Assembly: GCA_017444325.1 (NCBI GenBank)
Contig: JAFSWV010000059.1
Span: 1-8,906, forward strand
Direction: 5' to 3'
DNA length: 8,906 bases
DNA from: a bacterium
Lineage (GTDB): Bacteria; Auribacterota; UBA3054
The position numbers were made by a program, and so were the translations under genes. Within the stretch, counting starts at the first letter, position 1; each line of letters starts with the position of its first letter. This document shows, one piece after another, positions 1 to 7,120 of the stretch. The notes under the pieces were generated by a model. That model saw only the letters and a list, made by a program, of their open reading frames with translations, did not search any database and was not told where the DNA came from.

Positions 1-1672
1 AATCGTATTCCTTGGCGAAATGCACAGCCCACAGCGTTGAGAAAGGACTGTCAACACCCTGTTCAGTCCTAGGGCCAACCATATACATCGCATCCTCTTC
101 TCTGCTTTCGTCCAAATACTTGTGGGGATAATAAGTGGGGTGATTGATATGCAAAGAACCGCTCTCAACTGGGTATGTTTCCAGGGAAGGAAGACCTCTC
201 TGCAAAATGTAGATCTTCTCCCGATCGAGGTCTTCCGGCTTGTCGCCGTACATGTATGTCCCGCCTCCAAGCGAAACGGTCGAGACTTTCGCTTTTCCCC
301 AGTCCGGACATACCCTCATAAGCATATTGTCAGGGTCGTTTACGCAAGGCACTCGGTTTACCGGGAACATTTCGGCGAAATAATACAGCTGCCTGTGATG
401 GCTTACGAAATCATCCAAACAGTCGCCGGCGATCCTGCTGCCGTCGATGGAGTCCGCAAGTTCCGGCATAATGCCCCAGCAGGCCGCCAAATAAAAATCA
501 TCCCCCAATGTCAGGCGCGCCGCCAAGCCGAAATTCCTTATCCTTCTGGTCGCTTCTTCAGCATCGACCGCGTGGACCAATCCTTCGTACAATACATGCC
601 TCAGCCCGTCCACTTTGAGATATTTGAATCCCGCGTCTTTAAAAGCCTGAAAGACCGGAATGAAAGTGTTGGTGATCGTATAATTTGACATATCCAGGAT
701 GCCGGGCGCGTACATATAGCCGGATATCGCCATCCTGCCGTTCGCCAGTCTAAGCCTCTGTTTGTCCTGATAATGCTGCGTGATTCCCGGCGATATCCAG
801 ATCCCGGGGATCAATCCGTATGAGTCTATAGTTTTGGCAATGGACGCAGGCCCTTCGGGAAAGTTTTTGCTGGGTTTCATCCAGCTTTCCGCCAAAGTGA
901 ATCTTTCATTCATGTAGGGCTCGCCCGCCTGATAGCCGTTGTCTATCTCTACGGTGTCCATACCGTAAGGATTGAAGTTTTCCTTGATAAAAGCGCAGGT
1001 CTCCTTGATGTTGTCCATATTGACCTTTCCATACGCTCTCCAGGACCGCCACCCGTTGACGCTTTTCAAATTCGGTCTTCTGATCCAAGGCTGGAAGTTC
1101 TTATAACCGAGGTTGACCCTGTAATAGTTGGGGCGGAAGACCAAATTGAAAGTTCCGTTCGTCACTGTCGCTGTAAAACTGGCCTTAAGATTGCCGCTTT
1201 CATCCCGCGTCATCTTTTTTCCGCACCACTCCCAATCAGCTCCGAACCACTCCAGCAAAAAGTCTCTCCTGATATCGTAAACGCCGGCGATCCCTTTGAC
1301 AAGCGGTTCCCCTACTCTGCCAAGAATAGCCTCTCCCCCGCTCGCCCGCCTTGATCTCATCACGCCGGCTTCGCTGCTAAAATACAGATCCACTTTTATT
1401 TCATGCGGCTTCCTGTCGTCAAAAACTATCGTCCTTACCTGCGTCATAGGATAGGACTGCAGGATATCGCCCGTATTGGAAAAAGCGTAAACGGACTTGT
1501 TGGTGTCGCAGCTGATCTCAAAAAGCACCTTCTCATCGTATTTGCCTACGATCTTCCCGTCGTTGAATCCCGCTTTAAAAGGCGCGTAGGGTGCTTTCGG
1601 CTCGTTTATAAACCCGGCGAAAAGGCAGGAAGAAAAGGCAAAAAGGATAGATCCTAAAAATAGTCCTCTCAT
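1..1672 (-). CDS. Exported clan GH-D glycosidase (GH27/GH36 alpha-galactosidase-like), C-terminus cut by window edge
   Basis: This is probably a retaining alpha-galactosidase or related alpha-glycosidase that acts outside the cytoplasm. About 557 residues are visible and the reading frame is still open at base 1. Residues 1-19 form a signal peptide (positive start, hydrophobic core, cleavage near LFA/G); a Cys at about residue 16 is only a poor lipobox. An N-terminal beta-rich region of roughly 200 residues precedes a TIM barrel. Barrel motifs seen: TVEIDNGYQ (Asp244) on strand 1; GIWISPG (about 290); YLKVDG with Asp355 as predicted nucleophile; SRIAGD with Arg413 and Asp417 as predicted acid/base; and NDPD at 445-448. 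The R-x3-D motif lies 62 residues after the nucleophile, matching the GH27 arrangement (human alpha-galactosidase A: Asp170 and Asp231). The start overlaps the upstream stop as ATGA, and GGAG lies 8 bases before it, so translation is probably coupled. The clan assignment is firm; the substrate is inferred. Confidence 0.85.
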   Translation of the reverse strand, partial: MRGLFLGSILFAFSSCLFAGFINEPKAPYAPFKAGFNDGKIVGKYDEKVLFEISCDTNKSVYAFSNTGDILQSYPMTQVRTIVFDDRKPHEIKVDLYFSSEAGVMRSRRASGGEAILGRVGEPLVKGIAGVYDIRRDFLLEWFGADWEWCGKKMTRDESGNLKASFTATVTNGTFNLVFRPNYYRVNLGYKNFQPWIRRPNLKSVNGWRSWRAYGKVNMDNIKETCAFIKENFNPYGMDTVEIDNGYQAGEPYMNERFTLAESWMKPSKNFPEGPASIAKTIDSYGLIPGIWISPGITQHYQDKQRLRLANGRMAISGYMYAPGILDMSNYTITNTFIPVFQAFKDAGFKYLKVDGLRHVLYEGLVHAVDAEEATRRIRNFGLAARLTLGDDFYLAACWGIMPELADSIDGSRIAGDCLDDFVSHHRQLYYFAEMFPVNRVPCVNDPDNMLMRVCPDWGKAKVSTVSLGGGTYMYGDKPEDLDREKIYILQRGLPSLETYPVESGSLHINHPTYYPHKYLDESREEDAMYMVGPRTEQGVDSPFSTLWAVHFAKEYD

Positions 1673-3597
1673 TTTGACAACTCCGCTAGTTTTTCTTCAA
1701 ATTCTTTCATTTGATCCATTAACTTCCGATACTTCTCCTTCCCGTATTTGGCCTTCAGACGGATATTCCGCATGGTGTCCGGCTTAAACACGAAACTGCA
1801 ATCCTCAGTAAGTCTTTTTGTCCTGAACATGGGAACGTATTCGCCTATCATGGTAACTCCGGCAGCGTTCAGGCCAGGCCCGACCGCATAAGTTTCAAAT
1901 TCAAATTGCTTGTTAAAGTAGACGCCGCCATGGCTAAAGCCATAGCAGGAGGAGCCTCCGTAGCCAAAATCGAATTTAGTATCCGAAAAATAACGGTCGG
2001 CGAAAACGCCAAACTGTCCGATCGTTTTATTGTGGGCAGATCCCTTCCAGGGAAACTTCACGTCCGAAGTGTCGGACCACTTCAGCAAGTCATTCTTCTT
2101 TTCGAAAAGTATGTAATCCGCAGCCGGGCTTAGAAGTTTCGGGATCCTGGGACAATTGTCCAGCAAAAAGCGATCATAACGCAGCTGGAAGTCGACGTGT
2201 TTAGTTCCAAGATCCATATAATCAGAAAAATCTTTTTTATGAGGATATTTGCGGCAATTGACAGTAAAATCGATATCGTGCAAGAAGCCTTTTCCCTTGT
2301 GCGTGATCTTAAACTTATGCACCGTCATAGGCTGGACGACAGCAAAAAGATTGTGCGTTTTGCTGTCCCCAATGTTCATTTCGAAATATTCTTCCCGTTT
2401 AAAAACTTTTTCGCGCAAGGGCACGCTGTCCAAATATTTGATCGTCGGGGAATATCTCATGAGATCTGACCAAGGAGCTGTCCAGACCTGAACTTTCGTC
2501 AAAACGTTCGTGTTTATGAGGAAGTTCACATAACCTTCATATTTGTCGCCCTTAACATGTCTGAATTTCGGATTCCTGGGAAAAATGATGACCCGGTCTC
2601 TGTCAGGCCAGATCGGATTCAGATCCATCATTTTCTCTTCTTTGTTTGTAAATCCGTCACCGTCAGGATCAGCGTCGGCAAGCAGCAATTTGTCATAGAA
2701 AGACTTGTTGTCCCTGCTCCAATACTCAGCCCACTCCTTCGGCATGTACTTGGGATCGTCGGATTCGCAGGAATAAGCCGGATACTTGTCTGATCCGTCT
2801 GGAATGCCGTCGCCGTCGCTGTCGGGATCCATCGGGTCCGTCACGAAACCGTTTGTTCCCCTGATCTCGTCAATGTCCTTAATGCCGTCGTGATCCGTGT
2901 CAGAGCTCCATATGCTGGTGAAAACATACAAGTTGGAAGAACAGGTTTTATATTTGACAACGATATTGGTGCCTCTTACTTCGTTCCAGCTTGGGATGCC
3001 GTCCTTGTCCCAGTCCTCGTCCATAACTTTCAAACCGTAATAATTCCTGGCATTCCTGCAGTACTCATGAATCTGGGCATACTGCGCCAAACGCAATCCG
3101 TTTTTTCCGTCGTGCGTTTCAACATATTTGTCCCCGGGATACAGCACGCAGCACAAACGATACTTTTCCCTAATGGCGTTGATATCGGTAACGCCGTCTT
3201 TCGCTGCGCCTTCATGATCCAGGAAAGTGATCACCACCACGTTGGAGGAAGTGTTGACAAAATCGTTGGTGACTATCCCTTTTTCCCAAAACTTCCAGAC
3301 CTTCCAAGGATTTTTTTGCTTTTCTTTTTCCCAATATTCAGCGTTGTCTTCCGGGAGAAAAATACGCGGCCGATGCCGGTTCAACTCCCGGATAGCCATT
3401 TCCTTCTTGTGTTCAGCCCTTCTTTTTTCCTCCGCCTCCTTTCTCGCCTGCGCCTCCTCTTCTGTTATCTGAGCATATTCGCCAGAATCAAGATCCAAGA
3501 CCATCACGGCGGATAATGGCAAAGCAGCTAAAAGGAAAAGCCAAAAAACGGCTTTAACCAGCGGTCCTAAACAATTGTTTTTGTCAAATCTCAACAT
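1669..3597 (-). CDS. Exported protein with thrombospondin type-3-like calcium-binding repeats, function unknown
   Basis: I do not recognise a specific family for the whole 642-residue protein. Residues about 14-33 form a hydrophobic signal peptide or anchor after a short basic start. Residues 44-75 are very rich in Glu, Lys, Arg and Ala and probably form a helix or short coiled coil. Asp/Gly loops of the DxDxDG type follow at 195-206, 233-244, 259-270 and 310-321, with a degenerate one near 127-144; spacing of D, D, D, G and a final E or D fits calcium binding as in thrombospondin type-3 repeats. The motif E-[VI]-R-G-T-N occurs twice (206-211 and 244-249). Residues about 335-605 look beta-rich with no recognised motif, and the last 30 residues are again charged and helical. 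Several Cys (149, 150, 180, 219, 277) would allow disulfides outside the cytoplasm. Dockerin was considered, but the loops do not form the usual paired segment. The ATG is 20 bases from the predicted transcription start and has no clear Shine-Dalgarno. The gene is visibly more AT-rich than the plus-strand operon. Its 4-base overlap with the GH-D gene suggests a joint role, perhaps binding or displaying the enzyme or its substrate; this is inference. Confidence 0.85.
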   Translation of the reverse strand: MLRFDKNNCLGPLVKAVFWLFLLAALPLSAVMVLDLDSGEYAQITEEEAQARKEAEEKRRAEHKKEMAIRELNRHRPRIFLPEDNAEYWEKEKQKNPWKVWKFWEKGIVTNDFVNTSSNVVVITFLDHEGAAKDGVTDINAIREKYRLCCVLYPGDKYVETHDGKNGLRLAQYAQIHEYCRNARNYYGLKVMDEDWDKDGIPSWNEVRGTNIVVKYKTCSSNLYVFTSIWSSDTDHDGIKDIDEIRGTNGFVTDPMDPDSDGDGIPDGSDKYPAYSCESDDPKYMPKEWAEYWSRDNKSFYDKLLLADADPDGDGFTNKEEKMMDLNPIWPDRDRVIIFPRNPKFRHVKGDKYEGYVNFLINTNVLTKVQVWTAPWSDLMRYSPTIKYLDSVPLREKVFKREEYFEMNIGDSKTHNLFAVVQPMTVHKFKITHKGKGFLHDIDFTVNCRKYPHKKDFSDYMDLGTKHVDFQLRYDRFLLDNCPRIPKLLSPAADYILFEKKNDLLKWSDTSDVKFPWKGSAHNKTIGQFGVFADRYFSDTKFDFGYGGSSCYGFSHGGVYFNKQFEFETYAVGPGLNAAGVTMIGEYVPMFRTKRLTEDCSFVFKPDTMRNIRLKAKYGKEKYRKLMDQMKEFEEKLAELSK

Positions 3598-3623
3598 ACA
3601 GAAGATATGCTTTTATCCACCCA

Positions 3624-3652
3624 ATTTTACAAAATTTAAGATTTTCATTCAA
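3624..3652 (-). promoter_or_regulatory. Predicted sigma-70 promoter for the calcium-repeat / GH-D gene pair
   Basis: Reading leftward, a -35 box TTGAAT (3652-3647) and a -10 box TAAAAT (3629-3624) are separated by 17 bases, the optimal spacing. Transcription would begin near 3617, leaving about 20 bases of leader before the ATG at 3597. The leader contains no recognisable ribosome binding site. The call rests on the sequence match alone. Confidence 0.55.
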
Positions 3653-3667
3653 CTTGGCAAATCCTGT

Positions 3668-3697
3668 GTTCCAAGACGATTCCGTTTGTCTGGAAAC
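3668..3697. promoter_or_regulatory. Imperfect inverted repeat between divergent promoters (possible operator)
   Basis: GTTCCAAGAC (3668-3677) and GTCTGGAAAC (3688-3697) form an inverted repeat with 8 of 10 positions paired and arm centres 20 bases apart, about two helical turns. It lies between the leftward -35 box and the rightward -10 box and overlaps the weak rightward -35 region, where a dimeric regulator could affect both promoters. A single imperfect repeat can occur by chance, so this is only a candidate. Confidence 0.2.
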
Positions 3698-3709
3698 AGA
3701 GGGGCATTA

Positions 3710-3718
3710 TGGTATAAT
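3710..3718 (+). promoter_or_regulatory. Extended -10 promoter of the yggS-murA operon
   Basis: TGGTATAAT is a perfect -10 hexamer (3713-3718) preceded by the TG of an extended -10 element. The -35 region is weak: TGGAAA at 3691-3696 with 16-base spacing is the best candidate, and extended -10 promoters tolerate this. Normal spacing puts the transcription start at 3725 or 3726, which is at the predicted start codon of the first gene, so the mRNA would be leaderless. Confidence 0.6.
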
Positions 3719-3725
3719 TCATGAT

Positions 3726-4382
3726 ATGAGTAACATCTCGGTTAATTACAAAAATTTAATTGAGGAGATCGGGGGCCGCGCCTCCCTTGTCGCCGTGACG
3801 AAGCTGCATGAGGTTCCGGAGATCGAGGAGCTTTTGGATTGCGGCGTAAGGATCGTCGGTGAGAACAGGGTGGAGGAAGTGGAGAGGAAATACGGCGACG
3901 GCTCACTTAGAAAGCGCTATCCCGGACTTGAGCTCCACTTGATCGGACACTTGCAAAGCAGGAAAGCCAAAAAAGCCGTCGAGTACTGCGACTGCATAGA
4001 TTCGGTTGACAGTTTGGAACTGGCGGAAAAGCTCTCACGCTGCGCCGCGGAACTTGGCAAGACCGTGAAGATCATGCTGGAAGTGAACGTCAGCGGCGAA
4101 GAGCAGAAATACGGTCTCTCTCCCGAAGACGTGCCTGCGCTTGCGAAAGCAGTAGTCAAGCTGCCGAACCTCGAGCTTTACGGCCTGATGTGCATGGCGC
4201 CCTTCATAGAGGACGAGGAACTCATCCGGGGCGTTTTCGCAGGGCTGAGAAAATTGCGGGATGAAGTTAAAGCGAGCGTGCCCTGCTGCGCGAAACTAAG
4301 CATGGGCATGAGCCACGACTATCGTCTGGCACTAATGGAAGGCAGCGATTTTTTAAGAATAGGCAGCAAGCTTTTCGCCTGA
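3726..4382 (+). CDS. yggS: YggS/PLPBP family pyridoxal 5'-phosphate homeostasis protein
   Basis: This is a cytoplasmic PLP-binding protein of the alanine-racemase-like fold type III, without known enzyme activity, which in this family buffers PLP and affects amino-acid and keto-acid balance. At 218 residues from the chosen start it is close to the usual family length of about 225-235. Motifs seen: LVAVTK with the PLP-binding Lys26, VGENRVEE (about 44-51), HLIGHLQSRKAK (71-82), LEVNVSGEEQKYG (118-130), GLMCM (153-157), LSMGMSHDY (191-199) and FLRIGSKLF at the C-terminus. The ATG at 3726 is preferred over an in-frame ATG at 3654: the earlier one would add 24 residues unlike the family and would place the start upstream of the -10 box. 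With the promoter ending 7 bases before the ATG, translation is probably leaderless. It is the first gene of the operon, 17 bases before murA. Confidence 0.93.
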   Translation: MSNISVNYKNLIEEIGGRASLVAVTKLHEVPEIEELLDCGVRIVGENRVEEVERKYGDGSLRKRYPGLELHLIGHLQSRKAKKAVEYCDCIDSVDSLELAEKLSRCAAELGKTVKIMLEVNVSGEEQKYGLSPEDVPALAKAVVKLPNLELYGLMCMAPFIEDEELIRGVFAGLRKLRDEVKASVPCCAKLSMGMSHDYRLALMEGSDFLRIGSKLFA

Positions 4383-4399
4383 ACTCTTAAGGAAAAACT

Positions 4400-5698
4400 A
4401 TGGCAAACGGATCATTCATCGTACAAGGATCAAAACCGCTCTCCGGCACCATCACAGCCAACGGAAACAAAAACGAGGCGCTGCCAGTCCTGGCGGCCTG
4501 CCTGCTGACCAGCGAGACCGTAACGCTGCACAACGTTCCGCTTATCGGCGATATCAAGGTCATGTCGGAACTCCTTGAAGCGCTTGGCGCGAAAATAGAA
4601 AAGGACGAGAACGATCCGCACACCTGGCGCATCACCTCGGAAAGCATTCTTTCCGGCGACATCCCGGAGAAATACTTCACCAAGATCAGGGCCTCCATCT
4701 GCCTGGCCGCGCCCTTGCTGCTTCGCTGCGGAAAAATGCGCCTTCCCCTGCCGGGCGGCGACCAGATCGGCGCCAGGAGCATCACCACCCACTTGGCCGG
4801 CTTGCAGAGCCTGGGCGTTACGATCTATGACGACGAGAACGGGCTTATGCTTCTGAACCGCGGCGGACTCCGAGGCACTGATATGCTGCTCGACGAAGCT
4901 TCGGTGACAGGTACGGAAAACCTCATCATGGCGGCAGTACTCTCTTCCGGACAGACCGTCATCTACAACGCCGCCTGCGAGCCGCACGTCCAGCAGCTCT
5001 GCCTGATGCTGAACAAGATGGGCGCCAACATTTCCGGCATCGGCTCAAACAGACTGATAATCCAGGGCGTCACCGAACTCAAAGGCTGCGAGCATACCAT
5101 CGATACCGACTACATCGAAGTGGCGAGTTTCATAGCCCTGGCGGCCGCGACCAAAAACGCCATAACCATACAGGGCGGCAACTGCGCCGCCATCCCGGTA
5201 TTGGCGAAAGCCTTTGCCAAGCTCGGCGTCGCCTTCGAAGTCAAAGGCGAAGACGTCTATGTCCCCGCCAAGCAGGAAATGGAGGTACGCCCGGGCTTCC
5301 GCGACATGATCACAAAGCTTGAGAGCGCGATCTGGCCGGGCGTTCCCGCGGATATCCTGAGCCTTCTGCTGACGGTCGCCACTCAGTGCAAAGGCACGGT
5401 CTTGATCCACGAGAAAATGTTCGAATCAAGGCTCTTCTTCATCGACAGATTGATCAGTATGGGCGCCAGGATCGTCCTGTGCGACCCGCACAGGGCGGTC
5501 GTAATAGGACCTGCGCAGTTAAGAGGCGAAAAGATCACAAGCCCCGACATCCGTGCCGGCGTATCGCTTTTGATCGCGGCGCTTTGCGCCAAAGGCAAGA
5601 GCCGCATCGACAACATCTACATGATCGACCGCGGCTACGAAAAGATCGACGAAAGACTGCGGTCCCTGGGCGCCGACATAGAACGAGTGGAAGAATAA
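4400..5698 (+). CDS. murA: UDP-N-acetylglucosamine 1-carboxyvinyltransferase MurA with Asp at the fosfomycin Cys position
   Basis: MurA transfers the enolpyruvyl group of phosphoenolpyruvate to UDP-GlcNAc in the cytoplasm, the first committed step of peptidoglycan synthesis. The 432-residue length is normal (E. coli 419). Matches to E. coli MurA, made by eye: GNKNEALP with Lys24 and Asn25 (Lys22, Asn23); IRAS with Arg97 (Arg91); LPGGDQIGAR at 117-126 for the catalytic loop LPGGCTIGAR, so Asp121 replaces Cys115 while Arg126 keeps Arg120; PADI with Asp318 (Asp305); PDIRA with Arg385 (Arg397); and the C-terminal IDRGYEKI. Cys to Asp at this site is known in MurA of Mycobacterium tuberculosis, Chlamydia and Borrelia, where the enzyme stays active but fosfomycin cannot alkylate it. 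The start is supported by AAGGA 6 bases before the ATG. It lies 17 bases after yggS and 13 before the next gene. Confidence 0.95.
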   Translation: MANGSFIVQGSKPLSGTITANGNKNEALPVLAACLLTSETVTLHNVPLIGDIKVMSELLEALGAKIEKDENDPHTWRITSESILSGDIPEKYFTKIRASICLAAPLLLRCGKMRLPLPGGDQIGARSITTHLAGLQSLGVTIYDDENGLMLLNRGGLRGTDMLLDEASVTGTENLIMAAVLSSGQTVIYNAACEPHVQQLCLMLNKMGANISGIGSNRLIIQGVTELKGCEHTIDTDYIEVASFIALAAATKNAITIQGGNCAAIPVLAKAFAKLGVAFEVKGEDVYVPAKQEMEVRPGFRDMITKLESAIWPGVPADILSLLLTVATQCKGTVLIHEKMFESRLFFIDRLISMGARIVLCDPHRAVVIGPAQLRGEKITSPDIRAGVSLLIAALCAKGKSRIDNIYMIDRGYEKIDERLRSLGADIERVEE

Positions 5699-5711
5699 AA
5701 AAGGAGCGGAT

Positions 5712-7103
5712 ATGCTAATTCAATTTTTAGGCGGCGCCATGGAAGTCACCGGCTCCACCCACGTCTTATCGACCAAGAAAAGCCGCGTCTTAAGGGACGC
5801 CGGGCTTTTTCAGGGACGCAGGGCGGAAACGCGGGAAAAGAACGAAACGATCTTCACCGATATGGAAATGGTTGACAGCATGGTCCTGTCGCACGCCCAT
5901 ATCGACCACTGCGGCAACATTCCCCTTCTTGTAAAAAGAGGCTACACCGGCCCCATACACACCCACGCCGCCACCAAAGACCTTTGCGAACTGATGCTGC
6001 TTGACTCCGCGCACATCCAGGAACTGGACGCGGAATATTTGAGCCGCAAGCTTGATCCGGACGATCCCCTGATCGCGCCTTTGTACAGCGAAGAGGAAGC
6101 GGAGGAATCTCTAAAGAACCTTGTCCCCCACCAGTACCACGAGCACGTGCAGCTTACCGAAGACATCGGCGTGACTTTTTTGGAAGCAGGGCACATCCTG
6201 GGCTCCGCCTCCCACATCTTCGACATCAAGGAGGGACGCAGAAAAATAAAAGTCGGCTACGCCCTCGACCTCGGGCGCAACAACCTGCCGATCATAAGGG
6301 ACCCGGAACAGTTGACCGATATCGACGCTCTCGTCATGGAAGCCACCTACGGCAACCGCTACCACAAGGACATCAACCAGGCGGAGGACCTTCTGGCCGG
6401 CGTGGTCAACAGGACTTACAGAAGAGGCGGCAAGATAATAATCCCGGCCTTCGCCCTGGAAAGGGCCCAGGAGATAGTTTACACCCTGATGAAGATGTAT
6501 TCGGCGAAGCTCACTCCGATGCTTCCCATTTACATCGACAGCCCCCTGGCCTGCGAAGTCTCCAAAGTCTTCGGCAGACATCCCGAAACCTACGACGAAG
6601 CGACGCTACAGCTCGCCAAGAGCCGGACAAAGATGTACATGAGCGAATTCGTCCATCTCATCAGCAGCGTAGAGGAATCCAAAGCCCTGAACGACGATCC
6701 CTCCTCCATGATCATCATTTCCGCTTCCGGCATGTGCGAAAGCGGAAGGATACTGCATCATTTGAAGAACAACGTGGAGGATCCCAGGAACGCCGTCGTT
6801 ATCGTCGGCTACCAGGCGGAAAACACCCTGGGCCGCCGCATTGTAGACAGGGCCAAAGAGATCAAGATCTTCGGACAGTTCTACAAAATGAACGCGGAAA
6901 GAGTCGTCCTGAACACTTTCTCAGGACACGCGGACAAGGGCGACCTTCTCAATTTCGTCTCCAACGTCGGATCTCGCTGCAAGACCTTCGTGCTGGCCCA
7001 CGGCGAAAGACAATCTATCATGGACCTGGCGGAAAACATCAGAGCTTTGCGCCCGGACGCCAGAGTCCTCACCCCGGAACGTTTCGACACAATTTCAATT
7101 TAA
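5712..7103 (+). CDS. Metallo-beta-lactamase fold / beta-CASP ribonuclease (CPSF73-like)
   Basis: Probably a cytoplasmic zinc-dependent ribonuclease of the bacterial beta-CASP group related to eukaryotic CPSF73 and Thermus TTHA0252, with a role in RNA processing or turnover. The 463-residue length is typical. Metal-binding motifs seen: HAHIDH (61-66), His161 in EAGHILGSA, and Asp186 in LDLGR. Beta-CASP motifs: Glu210 in VMEATYGNR (motif A), His406 in FSGHAD (motif B) and His430 in LAHGER (motif C). His in motif C is the form found in RNA-acting rather than DNA-acting members. The IISASGMCESGR segment (335-346) is also characteristic. Small differences: VLRDAGLFQG at 26-35 has Arg and Ala where a hydrophobic residue and Cys are common, and the residues before Asp186 are Ala-Leu rather than Ser-Gly. 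AAGGAG lies 5 bases before the ATG. No KH or other C-terminal RNA-binding domain is present, unlike archaeal members. Distinction from RNase J rests on the motif style. Confidence 0.92.
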   Translation: MLIQFLGGAMEVTGSTHVLSTKKSRVLRDAGLFQGRRAETREKNETIFTDMEMVDSMVLSHAHIDHCGNIPLLVKRGYTGPIHTHAATKDLCELMLLDSAHIQELDAEYLSRKLDPDDPLIAPLYSEEEAEESLKNLVPHQYHEHVQLTEDIGVTFLEAGHILGSASHIFDIKEGRRKIKVGYALDLGRNNLPIIRDPEQLTDIDALVMEATYGNRYHKDINQAEDLLAGVVNRTYRRGGKIIIPAFALERAQEIVYTLMKMYSAKLTPMLPIYIDSPLACEVSKVFGRHPETYDEATLQLAKSRTKMYMSEFVHLISSVEESKALNDDPSSMIIISASGMCESGRILHHLKNNVEDPRNAVVIVGYQAENTLGRRIVDRAKEIKIFGQFYKMNAERVVLNTFSGHADKGDLLNFVSNVGSRCKTFVLAHGERQSIMDLAENIRALRPDARVLTPERFDTISI

Positions 7104-7120
7104 GATATTAAGGAAAATTC

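Noticed and set aside
122..688. 188-residue plus-strand open frame
   Set aside because: It lies opposite the GH-D coding sequence, whose catalytic motifs are clear in the minus frame; no family resemblance or signals.
2700..3030. Dockerin domain in the repeat protein
   Set aside because: The DxDxDG loops are irregularly spaced and spread over about 125 residues rather than forming a duplicated 22-residue segment, so thrombospondin type-3-like repeats fit better.
2890..3516. 208-residue plus-strand open frame
   Set aside because: It is antisense to the signal peptide, helical and DxDxDG region of the repeat protein and has no motif of its own.
3654..3725. 24-residue upstream extension of YggS from an in-frame ATG at 3654
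   Set aside because: The added residues do not match the family N-terminus, and the region contains the extended -10 promoter; the ATG at 3726 gives a normal-length protein.
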